DNA of 64,000 bases from Spirochaetota bacterium (GTDB lineage: Bacteria; Spirochaetota; UBA4802; UBA5550): contig JAFGBT010000041.1 in assembly GCA_016933025.1 (NCBI GenBank), positions 1 to 64,000 of the forward strand, in the 5' to 3' direction. The notes beneath the pieces were generated by a model. The model searched no databases. It had not been told where the DNA came from and was given only the letters and a program-made list of their open reading frames with translations. Shown in pieces: positions 33,614-48,523 of the stretch. Made by a program: the position numbers and the translations under genes. Positions within the stretch are counted from its first letter, which is position 1. The number at the start of each line of letters is the position of its first letter.

Positions 33614-35413
33614 TCATGCAAGCCGCTTCTCCAGCGCGGCAAGCTCGTCAGTGAGCTCTTTCGGCAGGCGCGAGCCGAATTTGGCGTAATGCTCCTTGAT
33701 GAGGGCAATTTCTTTCTTCCATCCTTCGCGGTCCACCGCAAGGAGCTCTTTCAAGTCATCGTCGCTTACGCCGGCAAGGCCCTCGCGGTCTATTGCACCG
33801 ACGGTCGGCATATACCCGATCGGCGTCTCAACGGCATCGCCCGCGCCGCCGCAGCGCTCGAACACCCACTTGAGCACGCGGCTGTTCTCGCCGTATCCTG
33901 GCCATAGCCACTTGCCGTCTGCGGTCTTGCGGAACCAGTTGACATAAAATATCTTGGGAAGCTCGCCAGCGCTCCCCTTCTTACCGATCTCTATCCAGTG
34001 CCTGAAGTAGTCGCCCATGTGGTACCCGCAGAACGGGAGCATGGCGAAGGGATCGCGGCGCACGGTTCCGGCGGCAAGGTCAAGGGCGGCCGCTGTTACC
34101 TCAGAGCCGACGATGGAGCCAAGGAACACGCCGTGGTTCCAGCTGAATGACTGATGTACCAGCGGGATAGTGCTCGGCCGCCGTCCGCCGAAAAGGAACG
34201 CGCTGATCGGCACGCCGTTCGGGTCTTCCCATGAGGGGTCGATACCGGGGCACTGACGTGCCGGCGCGGTAAACCGGGCGTTGGGATGGGCCGCCGGCTT
34301 GTCGGTTTTTCCCTCCTCCCATTCTTTTCCGGTCCAGTCGACGAGCTTTCCGGGCGCGCCGTAGCCGATCCCCTCCCACCAGACGTTTCTGTCGGCGGTG
34401 AGCCCCACGTTGGTGTATATGGTGTTGCGGTCGATGGTCTTCATGGCGTTCGGGTTCGACTGCATGGACGTGCCGGGTGCAACGCCGAAAAAGCCGGCCT
34501 CAGGGTTGATCGCGTAAAGACGCCCGTCTTTGCCGAACTTCATCCAGGCTATATCGTCGCCTACGCATTCGACCTTCCATCCCGGCACGGTAGGGATGAG
34601 CATCGCCAGGTTGGTCTTGCCGCATGCCGAGGGGAACGCGCCGGCGATGTATCTCTTCTCGCCCTGGGGGCTGGTGATGCCGAGGATCAGCATATGCTCG
34701 GCGAGCCATCCCTCCTCGCGCGCGATCACCGAGGCTATCCTGAGAGCCAGGCATTTCTTGCCGAGGAGGGCGTTGCCGCCATATCCCGATCCGAACGACC
34801 AGATAGTATGCTCCTCCGGGAAATGCGAGATGTACTTCTTGTCGAGGGGAGCGCAGGGCCACAGGCCGTTGTCGGTCTCGCCGGGCGCCAGGGGCTTGCC
34901 CACCGAATGCATGCAGGGAATGAAATCGCCGTCTTTCCCGAGAATTTCGAGCACCCTGGTTCCCACGCGCGTCATGATATGCATGTTGGTGACAACGTAG
35001 GGCGAGTCGGTTATCTCGACGCCTATCTTCGATATGGGCGAGCCGATCGGTCCCATGCTGAAGGGGATTACGTACATGACACGTCCCTTCATGCAGCCGC
35101 GGTACAGGTCCGTCATTATTTTTTTCAGTTCAACGGGGTCAATCCAGTTGTTGGTGGGGCCTGCTTCATCCTGCGTGCGCGACGCGATATAGGTTCGGTT
35201 CTCGACCCTGGCAACATCCGTCGGGTCGGACCGAAAGTGATAGCACCCTGGAAGCGTTTTATCATTGAGCGGGATAGACACGCCTTCATCGACCGCAATC
35301 TTCATCACGCGATCATATTCCTCTTTCGACCCGTCGCACCAGTAAACCCGGTCCGGCGTGGTCAATGCGGCCATCTCTTCAACCCATGCGGCGAGCTTCT
35401 TGTTTCTGGTCAT
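33614..35413 (-). CDS. pckG: Phosphoenolpyruvate carboxykinase (GTP)
   Basis: A 599-residue GTP-type PEPCK that interconverts oxaloacetate plus GTP with PEP, CO2 and GDP. The P-loop (kinase-1a) is [17 protein letters not shown], kinase-2 is GDDIAWMKF, and PEP/metal-binding signatures [14 protein letters not shown] and [14 protein letters not shown] are present. The length is typical of the GTP class, and the ATP-class layout is absent. Start ATG 35413 has an AGGAGAAGG ribosome site. It is monocistronic and neighbours gdhA on the same strand. With gdhA and gltBD it ties PEP and oxaloacetate to glutamate metabolism. Confidence 0.96.
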   Translation of the reverse strand: MTRNKKLAAWVEEMAALTTPDRVYWCDGSKEEYDRVMKIAVDEGVSIPLNDKTLPGCYHFRSDPTDVARVENRTYIASRTQDEAGPTNNWIDPVELKKIMTDLYRGCMKGRVMYVIPFSMGPIGSPISKIGVEITDSPYVVTNMHIMTRVGTRVLEILGKDGDFIPCMHSVGKPLAPGETDNGLWPCAPLDKKYISHFPEEHTIWSFGSGYGGNALLGKKCLALRIASVIAREEGWLAEHMLILGITSPQGEKRYIAGAFPSACGKTNLAMLIPTVPGWKVECVGDDIAWMKFGKDGRLYAINPEAGFFGVAPGTSMQSNPNAMKTIDRNTIYTNVGLTADRNVWWEGIGYGAPGKLVDWTGKEWEEGKTDKPAAHPNARFTAPARQCPGIDPSWEDPNGVPISAFLFGGRRPSTIPLVHQSFSWNHGVFLGSIVGSEVTAAALDLAAGTVRRDPFAMLPFCGYHMGDYFRHWIEIGKKGSAGELPKIFYVNWFRKTADGKWLWPGYGENSRVLKWVFERCGGAGDAVETPIGYMPTVGAIDREGLAGVSDDDLKELLAVDREGWKKEIALIKEHYAKFGSRLPKELTDELAALEKRLA

Positions 35414-35594
35414 AACCTTCTCCTGTCATGGCTAGTTTAGCTCATAGAACAGCACGTCAGCATCCCCTTATACGTACGGCCTGCACATCTTTTTCATATC
35501 TCATCCGAACGTCAAGCAAAAAGAAGCGATCTGCGCCATATAAATACCGTCGCGCACTATCCCGGACCATCACCCACGATCAGCCCGGCATTCA

Positions 35595-35631
35595 ATAAAA
35601 AAGAGGACACCCGCAAAGATCGAATGTCCCC
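35595..35631 (-). terminator. Rho-independent terminator of gdhA
   Basis: On the minus strand GGGGACA (35631-35625) pairs with TGTCCTC (35609-35603), followed by a T-run ending at 35595. It begins 32 bases after the gdhA stop. Confidence 0.8.
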
Positions 35632-35662
35632 TTCGTGCCACAGCTAATTCAGCCTTTCGGCA

Positions 35663-37024
<1,362 letters not shown>

Positions 37025-37160
37025 TTACTCCTTAATTTGAAATCAAAGCCGCCTGACAGACGCCTCATATCAACAAAATGAATAGTTAGACTAAATAAAC
37101 CGGCTTTACAGTAAATAATCATGCCCAATATTTAGTGATATAAAAATTAATATTAGCTCA

Positions 37161-37188
37161 ACTAAAAGACCGGACCCGATATTGTCAA
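37161..37188 (-). promoter_or_regulatory. Candidate gdhA promoter
   Basis: On the minus strand TTGACA (37188-37183), a 16-base spacer and TTTAGT (37166-37161) lie about 140 bases before the gdhA start, within an AT-rich gap (37022-37273). The -10 match is 4 of 6. The palindrome at 37222-37235 lies just upstream of the -35 box. Confidence 0.4.
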
Positions 37189-37221
37189 TGATTAATAGTA
37201 ACAGCGGCGCATGTGGAAATG

Positions 37222-37235
37222 TTACATCCATGTAA
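37222..37235. promoter_or_regulatory. Palindromic operator candidate upstream of gdhA
   Basis: TTACATCCATGTAA is a perfect inverted repeat (6-bp arms, 2-base centre). TAACATTCATGTAA at 41531-41544, upstream of gltB, matches it at 12 of 14 positions. It lies about 35 bases upstream of the proposed gdhA -35 box, a position typical of an activator or a distal operator. Confidence 0.55.
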
Positions 37236-37273
37236 ATTTTTAGCGAAACGGCGGGAGTGCCCCGTTCCGAAGA

Positions 37274-39868
37274 TCAAGAATGTTTGAAGCACAACAATTT
37301 CTGGTGGTGGACATTTGCAATAAGACGAATTGAATAGTCGACGTCTATTATCCTGATTGCGCCGTGATGCGCCGCGTCGTCGGGAATGATATGCGCGGTA
37401 ATATCCGGGTAGCTGTCAAGAAGCCCCCTGCTGAAATTCGGGTTTTCACGGTCCGGAACGATCGCGATATAATAGGTGTCGTTCTCCACAAGGTCCTGGA
37501 AGAAATGGGTCCCGTATGAGACCTCCGGGATGAGGTCGTCCCGCATGAAGGCGATCTCGACGATGATGGAGACGTTGTTGATCTCGAAATATTTCACGGG
37601 CACGCCGAGAGAGGGCGTGGTCGTGCCCCACCGCCCGGGTCCGACCAGCATGACCGGGGCCTCTTTTGGTTTCTCTATCAGCTTGTTGATGCGGCCAATG
37701 CAGCGTGCCACATCGTATTTCTCGGTGAGGGGAAGGTCGCTGTATTTCAATGGATCGATGAAGATGATCCATTTGATATTCGTCATGATATTCCCGCCGA
37801 AAAAATTGCTCTCCGCCCGGAAGAATATCCTCTCGTCCGGAACATCAACAGGCACCTCGGTCGTCTCCTCCCGCCATCGTATCTGCTGCGGCCGGCACTG
37901 GAGCAGGTTTATCCGGTAATTGCCGTCGGCCGTAAAATTCAGGGTGTATTCTATATCGACGGGGTTTTCGTAAGTCTCCTCGAGTATCTTGAGGATCATC
38001 TGCATGTCCTTCACGAAGGGGGTGTTAATGATGAAGTCGTCAAAATTCACCAGCCACGACTCCGCATCAGCCATACCCCGTTCCCGCAGCTTCTCTTCGG
38101 TTTCACTATCGCGCACTCCGGCGCACGTTTTGACTCCATCGCGGCAGCTATTGAAATAGAAGGACGCATCGACCGTTTCAAGCCTGTTTTCCGCGATATT
38201 GAGTACGTCTATGTTCCTTTGTGAATACTTTCTCGCGTCGGCCACTCCTGCCTGCGGCTTGAGGAGCGGATGGTCGAGGGCGATAATCGCCGGGTAATCG
38301 CCTTCAACGCGGTTGACCGCCCGGGTGCCGAGGCCGATCACGTGGCGCAGCATTCCCGACTCGGGATGCATTTCGGCGTTCCAGATATAGTGGTTGTACG
38401 ACAACCCGACCCCGGCCATGTCGGGGAAAAATATATTCCCGTGATACGAGCCGGATACCCGCATGACCAGGAGGCCCATCTGCTCGTCGTTCTTCTGCAG
38501 GCCTTTGGTCATCCGATAGGAAAGCGCCTCGTCGCTCATAACGCTCGCGAAAATCGACTTGACCGCCATCTCGAACTCCTCGAACCGGTCCTCGGGAGAA
38601 CCCTGGTTCACCAGAAAAAGACTCTCGTATTTGCCGGCAAACGCGTTGCCGTACGCATCTTCCAGCAGGCTGCTGGAGCGGACGATAATCGGCGACTGGC
38701 CGAAATACTCGTTGATCTGGCGAAAGGCCTCCTTTATCTCGTCCGGGAATTCGCCCCCCGGTATCGCCTGGCGCAGGGCCTCTGCCGCCGTGAAATAGCC
38801 CTCGTCCGTCTTGTGCTTCATGAACAGGTCCCACCATCCGTTATGGACGATATAAGTGTAGAACACGTCTGACCCGATATAGAACGAATCATGCGCTTCC
38901 TGAAGCCTCTCCCATTTCTGCCTGTTTTTTCCGAGCAAAATCTTCCGGGCGATCAGCATGCCGACCGCCTTGCCGCCGATGTAACCGGTACCTGTGAGGT
39001 GGTCCTTCATCTCGAGGAAATCCTCGAGGACCAGGTATTCCTGCGCAAGCCGCAATATCTTTTCGTCGCGGCCGATCAGCATTCTGCAGAGCTGCTTCAC
39101 CATCGCCTCTTTTTCCTCGTCGTTCCCATCGCTCATCGCCAAGTCCTCTACCTTCAGGAAGGTCCTGTCCCAGTAATCGAGTATCCGGATGGTGCTCTCG
39201 AGGCCCCGCTTCTGTATGTGCTTCACAAGCTGCGTCGCCTCTATGCTGTTTATAATCGGCGTGAAGGTATCCCCCTTCTTCAAATGCGGAAAAAACATGG
39301 TCGGCGTATACCTGTTCCAGACCTTGAGCGGATGGACATAAAAATTGCTTTCGGCATTGTAGACGTCAATCAGGAGCTGGGTCGTCTCCCTGATCCGCGC
39401 CACGGTTCTAAAGGAGTGATTGTTCCGCATAATCGCGAAAAAGGCTATGGTATCAAGCTTGAAAAGGAACGGGCAGGTCACGCTGAAGAAATTGCCGACC
39501 ATGAAATCCGTCGCCCACGCGGACTGGAGATCGGACAGACAGTCGAACACATAAAATACCTTTTCCGCTTCATCCGCGATAATGCCGTGCAGGGTGGAGG
39601 TGAAATACTCGAATCCCCGCTGAGGGTCGAGCTCGTACTGACGGCTGTATTGATGAGGGGCGAGGAGCGGCTCGTGTTCGGCAAAACGGATGTAGACCAG
39701 CCTTCTTCCGTCCTTCATGGCGCTCGCGGCAAAGGGAAGCACGAACTGCTCGTAATCATACAGGGAATCGACCTGCCAGACGACGTTATCGCCGAGCCGG
39801 AGGCCGTCGCACACATCGTCCAGACTGGTCAACCCGGTCGTGATTTTCATCAGTGTCTTCATTGTCAT
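37274..39868 (-). CDS. KaiC-like (P-loop-less) domain fused to PEP/pyruvate-binding kinase domain
   Basis: An 864-residue protein. Residues 8-200 look like a KaiC/RecA-fold domain without a P-loop: TGLTSLDDVCDGLRLGDNVV, then WQVDSLYDYEQ where GxxGxGKT would be, then VFYVFDCLSD at the Walker B position and TCPFLFKLDTIAFF. Residues about 290-660 are the ATP-grasp (PPDK_N) domain of PEP synthase and pyruvate phosphate dikinase: TGYIGGKAVGM, IIVRSSSLLEDAYGNAFAGK, and ending INLLQCRPQQ. The mobile phospho-His and PEP-binding domains are missing; instead a 200-residue C-terminal domain holds LVGPGRWGTTTPSLGVPV. It may use ATP to modify something other than pyruvate. The first domain is shared with the next gene at 40150. 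No P-loop means ATPase activity there is unlikely. Confidence 0.8.
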   Translation of the reverse strand: MTMKTLMKITTGLTSLDDVCDGLRLGDNVVWQVDSLYDYEQFVLPFAASAMKDGRRLVYIRFAEHEPLLAPHQYSRQYELDPQRGFEYFTSTLHGIIADEAEKVFYVFDCLSDLQSAWATDFMVGNFFSVTCPFLFKLDTIAFFAIMRNNHSFRTVARIRETTQLLIDVYNAESNFYVHPLKVWNRYTPTMFFPHLKKGDTFTPIINSIEATQLVKHIQKRGLESTIRILDYWDRTFLKVEDLAMSDGNDEEKEAMVKQLCRMLIGRDEKILRLAQEYLVLEDFLEMKDHLTGTGYIGGKAVGMLIARKILLGKNRQKWERLQEAHDSFYIGSDVFYTYIVHNGWWDLFMKHKTDEGYFTAAEALRQAIPGGEFPDEIKEAFRQINEYFGQSPIIVRSSSLLEDAYGNAFAGKYESLFLVNQGSPEDRFEEFEMAVKSIFASVMSDEALSYRMTKGLQKNDEQMGLLVMRVSGSYHGNIFFPDMAGVGLSYNHYIWNAEMHPESGMLRHVIGLGTRAVNRVEGDYPAIIALDHPLLKPQAGVADARKYSQRNIDVLNIAENRLETVDASFYFNSCRDGVKTCAGVRDSETEEKLRERGMADAESWLVNFDDFIINTPFVKDMQMILKILEETYENPVDIEYTLNFTADGNYRINLLQCRPQQIRWREETTEVPVDVPDERIFFRAESNFFGGNIMTNIKWIIFIDPLKYSDLPLTEKYDVARCIGRINKLIEKPKEAPVMLVGPGRWGTTTPSLGVPVKYFEINNVSIIVEIAFMRDDLIPEVSYGTHFFQDLVENDTYYIAIVPDRENPNFSRGLLDSYPDITAHIIPDDAAHHGAIRIIDVDYSIRLIANVHHQKLLCFKHS

Positions 39869-40149
39869 GTCCGCTCGTCTGTCATAATTTCATGCCCGGT
39901 CCTGATATATAATGTACTGAAATATTTTTCTTTTGGGCTTTATCGCCTCTGATAATTCAATTTATTTTTGCTACATTTTTGTTACGACATCGTTAAATTT
40001 ATCTACGCTTGATGAGAAAATCCGCGATAATTCTGATCGCGACCGGCTGCTTCAGTGTCATGATAAACAACCGTCATGCCGGGCCCGGATTCTTCGAAAT
40101 CACAATTTTTTAAACCGGCAACCGGGACATATTCTCTCTGCATAATGCA

Positions 40150-41472
40150 CTAAAACAGGACATAGAGAAACCCGCACCCGGTACCGCCTGCGCTCCGCCA
40201 CCGGGTAACGAACGAATCGGTAAGGGAAAGCGAGTCGCATTCCTCGAGGAGAATCGTTTCGCCGTTGATTTCCACTTCAAGGGCGCCCCTCGTCACAGTT
40301 ATGAATTCCTTTCCCCTGTGGAGCATAAGCGGCCCGTTCACCGATTTGCCTTGCTCCAGCGACACGCTATACGGCTTCATGCCTGCGTATTCTGATTCCA
40401 TGAGCCGGTATATAGTGGCGTCCCGGTGCTCTATCTGAACCCGGCCTCCTCTATCGAACACGCTGTAGCCGTGTCCTGTTTTGCCCAGGCCGGATGCACC
40501 GATGAAGTAATCGACCGGCTTCCCGAAAATTGCCGACAGCTGGACCAGCGTTTGCAGAGACGGAGTGATAATGTCGTTTTCAATCTGTGACACGGCGCCC
40601 GGCGTCATGTTGAGGCTTGTCGCAAGACTTGCCTGCGTCATACGTGCCTCCTTCCTCAGGAGCCTCACCTTTTCCCCGATTTCAAAATGGTCCGGCGCCT
40701 TCCCGTCCTCAAACAGAACCCTGCTTCCGTCAATCTTGAAATAACTCGGCCGGGACCCGAAGAGCGGAGTCCGGTCCTGCAATTTCTGAACCTTCAGTTC
40801 GTAGTAATCCGAATCGGTCGCCCTGATTGAAAATACTATCTGGGTTATGTGCATGATTCCGGCGACAAACTCGCGGGAGTGCGCCTCCCGGTGGAATACC
40901 CAGTACGCCAGCGCGTTCAGGTCGTAGAGCTTAGGGCAGGTGAAGGCAAAAAAATCGAGAACGGCGGCCTCATTCTTCCATAGCTCGTTCATGCCGGTAA
41001 GACCGTCGAAAATGTAAAACGACCCCTCTCGATGTTTCCTCTCAACCTCGTTCAGAATGCCGACAAAAGATCCTATGTCGCTCGGCTTATCCACGCATAT
41101 GATCCTGTCACGCCCCTCCCGGTTGCCCTTGTAGAAATCGAGGAATACCCCGTCGCTGTTTCCTTTCCCGTGCGTGAACGCGTCGATAAGGATCGACCTG
41201 TCATTCCGGAACAGGTATTCATAACGGCGGAGAATGGTGTTGGGTGAAAAGTTGAAGCTGATGTAAATGACATTCTCCTTGAATTCCGGGGAAGATTTGA
41301 AAAAACTCCTGATAAAATGCTCCACCGTGGCGCCGTCGGCGGATTCCCACGCAACATTATCCCCCAGCCTCAATCCGCCCGTCACTCTGTCGAGATAGTC
41401 AATGCCCGTACCGATCATGGTTCCTTCCAACGATCCGATTGTTTTCGTCCGTAAAAGTTCAGCATCCATCAA
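40150..41472 (-). CDS. KaiC-like (P-loop-less) domain, XRE helix-turn-helix and cupin regulator
   Basis: A 440-residue regulator. Residues 18-245 match the N-terminus of the neighbouring protein: GTGIDYLDRVTGGLRLGDNV (P-loop replaced by ESADGAT), FYIFDGLTGMNELW and FAFTCPKLYDLNALAY. Residues 262-325 are an XRE helix-turn-helix: LLRKEARMTQASLATSLNMT and PGAVSQIENDIITPSLQTLV. Residues 360-440 are a cupin with VSLEQGKSVNGPLML and ALEVEINGETILLEE. XRE-cupin proteins usually bind DNA and sense a small ligand through the cupin; here an extra sensor-like domain is added. It is divergent from gltB, sharing the 41473-41641 gap with the palindromes, so gltBD and gdhA are its likeliest targets. The start may be the second ATG (41469). 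Confidence 0.85.
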   Translation of the reverse strand: MMDAELLRTKTIGSLEGTMIGTGIDYLDRVTGGLRLGDNVAWESADGATVEHFIRSFFKSSPEFKENVIYISFNFSPNTILRRYEYLFRNDRSILIDAFTHGKGNSDGVFLDFYKGNREGRDRIICVDKPSDIGSFVGILNEVERKHREGSFYIFDGLTGMNELWKNEAAVLDFFAFTCPKLYDLNALAYWVFHREAHSREFVAGIMHITQIVFSIRATDSDYYELKVQKLQDRTPLFGSRPSYFKIDGSRVLFEDGKAPDHFEIGEKVRLLRKEARMTQASLATSLNMTPGAVSQIENDIITPSLQTLVQLSAIFGKPVDYFIGASGLGKTGHGYSVFDRGGRVQIEHRDATIYRLMESEYAGMKPYSVSLEQGKSVNGPLMLHRGKEFITVTRGALEVEINGETILLEECDSLSLTDSFVTRWRSAGGTGCGFLYVLF

Positions 41473-41530
41473 TAATAATACAGCATGAATGATTAAGACG
41501 CACTGATTTTTTAATTAGAAACGATTAATT

Positions 41531-41557
41531 TAACATTCATGTAATATGACTTTACAT
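41531..41557. promoter_or_regulatory. Palindromic operator candidates upstream of gltB
   Basis: Two overlapping palindromes: TAACATTCATGTAA (41531-41544), matching the gdhA site at 12 of 14 positions, and ATGTAA-N7-TTACAT (41539-41557). Another half site TTTACAT lies at 41566. They occupy the divergent gap between the XRE-cupin gene and gltB. Confidence 0.55.
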
Positions 41558-41565
41558 AAATTATA

Positions 41566-41592
41566 TTTACATTAATCGTAGAAAACTATAGT
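41566..41592 (+). promoter_or_regulatory. Weak candidate gltB promoter
   Basis: TTTACA (41566-41571), a short 15-base spacer and TATAGT (41587-41592) lie 50 bases before the gltB ATG, directly downstream of the palindromes. The spacing is not ideal, so the promoter may need an activator. Confidence 0.3.
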
Positions 41593-41641
41593 TGAAGCAG
41601 TTATCGATTGTACGATCATGAAAGCAGGTGGAATTCAATAA

Positions 41642-46185
<4,544 letters not shown>

Positions 46186-46186
<1 letters not shown>

Positions 46187-47604
46187 TGGGAGATCCAAAA
46201 GGGTTCATAACGACGAAGCGCATGGAAGCCGGTTACCGGCCGGTGGAAGAGCGGGTCAACGACTACAGCGAGGTTGAAAAACAGCTGCCGGACGAGGTCC
46301 GCCGCGCGCAGGCCTCTCGCTGCATGGACTGCGGCGTCCCCTTCTGCCACTGGGCCTGCCCGGTCGACAACATAATGCCCGAGTGGCAGGACATGCTCTT
46401 CCGCGGCGAGTGGAAGGCAGCGTACGATATTTTACAGGAGACCAACAACTTTCCGGAATTCACCGGAAGGGTATGCCCGGCGCTCTGCGAGGCCTCGTGC
46501 GTGCTGTCAATCGGCGACGATGCGGTCACTATCAGGCAAAACGAGCTGGCGGTGATTGAAAAGGCCTTTGCCCTCGGCCTGGTGAAACCGAATCCACCGG
46601 CGAATCGGACCGGGAAAAAGGTTGCGGTCATCGGCGGCGGTCCGGCCGGACTCGCGTGCGCCGATATGCTCAACCGGAAGGGCCACTCCGTGACCATCTT
46701 CGAGTCCGCGGACGGCGTGGGCGGGTATCTCCGCTACGGAATTCCGGACTTCAAACTGAACAAGAATATTATCGACCGGAGGGTCGATCTTCTAATGAAG
46801 GAAGGCATTATCATAAAAACCGGCGTTACGGCCGGCGGGGACGTGCCGACAGAGGAAATCCGGAAGAATTTCGAGGCGGTCTGCGTAGCGATAGGCGCCA
46901 GGGTGCCCCGCGACCTTCCCGTTGAGGGAAGACAGCTGAAGGGTATACACTTCGCCCTCGATTACCTGGTCCAGCAGAACCGGGTGGTGCGGGGCGACCT
47001 CATCCCTGACCGGGAGATCATCCGCGCCTACGACAAAAACGTGGTGGTCATCGGCGGGGGCGACACCGGCGCGGACTGCGTCGGCACCGCCAACCGGCAG
47101 GGCGCGCGCTCCATCACACAGCTCGAGCTTCTCCCCAAACCGCCCGAGCACAGGGCCGACCGGGAGCCATGGCCCCTCTGGCCGAAGGTGCTCAAGACAT
47201 CCAGCTCGCACGAAGAGGGATGCGAACGCCTCTGGAACATTTCTACAAAGCAATTCATCGGCGAAGGCGGGGCCGTAAAAAAGCTCCTGGCGGCCCGGAT
47301 CGAATGGAACGCCGCATCGGACGGGAGAGAGGTGATGACGGAGATACCCGGCTCTGATTTCGAGCTTCAAGCGGATCTGGTCCTCATCGCCATGGGCTTC
47401 ACGCACCCGCTTCACACCGGGCTCGTGGCCGACCTCGGGCTCGGGCTTGATTCCCGCGGAAATATTAAAATCGATGAAAACCGGATGACCACGGTTGACG
47501 GAATTTTCTCCGCCGGCGATTCCTCGCGCGGCGCGTCGCTCGTCGTCCACGCCATACAGGACGGCAGGATGGCGGCGGCGGGTATTGACCGCTACCTCAA
47601 ATAA
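46186..47604 (+). CDS. gltD: Glutamate synthase small subunit
   Basis: A 472-residue flavoprotein that passes electrons from NADPH to GltB. The N-terminal iron-sulphur region has CMDCGVPFCHWACPVDNIMP and CPALCEASCVL (two 4Fe-4S sites). The FAD site is VIGGGPAGLACADML, and the NADPH site is VIGGGDTGADCVGTANRQGA. Length and motifs are standard for GltD. Its ATG overlaps the gltB stop (TGATG), so both subunits are made from one message in matching amounts. Confidence 0.96.
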
Positions 47605-47708
47605 TTTCTTCCACTCATCCTCCTGCCGCACTCCACCGGTATGAAATGCGGGAAAGAGGAAATTTACCCGTTTTCGGTCCGGACGTTGCCGGAAATGCCA
47701 AATAACGC

Positions 47709-47737
47709 TTGACGCTGCGGGGATATATGTGTATATT
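47709..47737 (+). promoter_or_regulatory. Strong sigma-70-type promoter of fur-feoA-feoB
   Basis: TTGACG (47709-47714), a 17-base spacer and TATATT (47732-47737) lie 34 bases before the fur start. The Fur box at 47738-47756 covers the transcription start. Confidence 0.75.
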
Positions 47738-47756
47738 GCAAATGAGACTCAATATC
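47738..47756 (+). promoter_or_regulatory. Fur box candidate
   Basis: The 19 bases GCAAATGAGACTCAATATC match the classical Fur box consensus GATAATGATAATCATTATC at 14 of 19 positions by direct comparison. The site directly follows the -10 box, so bound Fur would block transcription. It indicates iron-dependent autoregulation of the operon. Confidence 0.6.
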
Positions 47757-47771
47757 AATACGGAGACCCTC

Positions 47772-48197
47772 ATGGACAAAACGGAACTCTTCAATCATTT
47801 TCTTGCTGAAAAATCGCTTAAGAAGACGCAGGGAAGGGATAATATCGTAAAAACCGCGGCCTCAATGAAGGGTCATTTTGACGCAGAGCAGCTACTGTCC
47901 GCCGTCAAAAAAAAGGACAGTAAAATTTCCAGGGCCTCTGTGTACCGCACCCTTCCGCTTCTGGTGAAGGCGGAGCTCGTTAAGGAGAGTATCCAGAAGG
48001 ACGGGAGAAGGATATACGAATTTTCCCAAGGCCACGGTCACCACGATCACATGCTATGCGTACAGTGCGGCGAAATAATCGAATTCAGAGACGATGTCAT
48101 AGAACAACGTCAAAAACAGATAGCGGAAAAATACAATTTTAAAATGACCGATCACAGGCTGGAAATAAGGGGTCTCTGCAGCAAGTGCACGCCGTAG
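47772..48197 (+). CDS. fur: Fur family metal-responsive repressor
   Basis: A 141-residue Fur-type regulator. The winged helix shows TQGRDNIVKTAASMKGHFDAE, split as TQGRDNIVKTAAS and KGHFDAEQLL, with recognition helix ISRASVYRTLPLLVKAELV. The metal-binding part has GHGHHDHMLCVQCGEIIEF with HHDH and CxxC, and a second CSKC near the end, so both structural-zinc cysteine pairs are present. ATG 47772 follows GGAGACCCTC; a longer frame from 47709 overlaps the promoter and is rejected. Placement directly before feoAB and the Fur box support iron sensing. Other Fur-family metals (Zn, Mn) are less likely. Confidence 0.9.
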   Translation: MDKTELFNHFLAEKSLKKTQGRDNIVKTAASMKGHFDAEQLLSAVKKKDSKISRASVYRTLPLLVKAELVKESIQKDGRRIYEFSQGHGHHDHMLCVQCGEIIEFRDDVIEQRQKQIAEKYNFKMTDHRLEIRGLCSKCTP

Positions 48198-48238
48198 AGG
48201 CAGGGACTCCCGCAGGTGAACACGACAGGAGATTCGTA

Positions 48239-48523
48239 ATGAAGATGTCAGAGCTAAAAGCCGGGGACAAGGCCTTGATAATTTCTGTGCAGGCTGAAGG
48301 CGAAGTGGCACAGAGGCTTCTTGATATGGGACTTGTTCCCGGCACTCCGTTCAAGGTCATCCGGAAAGCGCCCCTGGGAGACCCGATAGAAATCAAATTG
48401 CGCGGCTTCATGATGGCCCTCCGGATCAAGGAAGCGGCCTGTATAATCGTCGAAAAAACCGGCGAAATAGGAGACGGCATCCCCATGGGCCGGAGAAGAG
48501 GAAGGCGCAATGGCTGGCGATAA
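48239..48523 (+). CDS. feoA: Ferrous iron transport protein A
   Basis: A 94-residue SH3-like FeoA. MSELKAGDKALIISVQAEGE, VAQRLLDMGLVPGTPFKVI and GDPIEIKLRGFMMALRIKEA are typical. It helps FeoB in Fe(II) uptake from the cytoplasmic side. ATG 48239 follows CAGGAGATTCGTA; a second in-frame ATG lies 6 bases on. Its end, rich in Arg and Gly (MGRRRGRRNGWR), overlaps the feoB start by 14 bases, so the two are coupled. It is the second gene of the fur-feoA-feoB operon. Confidence 0.93.
   Translation: MKMSELKAGDKALIISVQAEGEVAQRLLDMGLVPGTPFKVIRKAPLGDPIEIKLRGFMMALRIKEAACIIVEKTGEIGDGIPMGRRRGRRNGWR

Noticed and set aside
34286..35440. 384-codon plus-strand frame
   Set aside because: It is antisense to pckG, whose motifs are complete; the product matches nothing.
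38891..39952. 353-codon plus-strand frame
   Set aside because: It is a mirror of the KaiC-like/PEP-binding gene and has no start signal.
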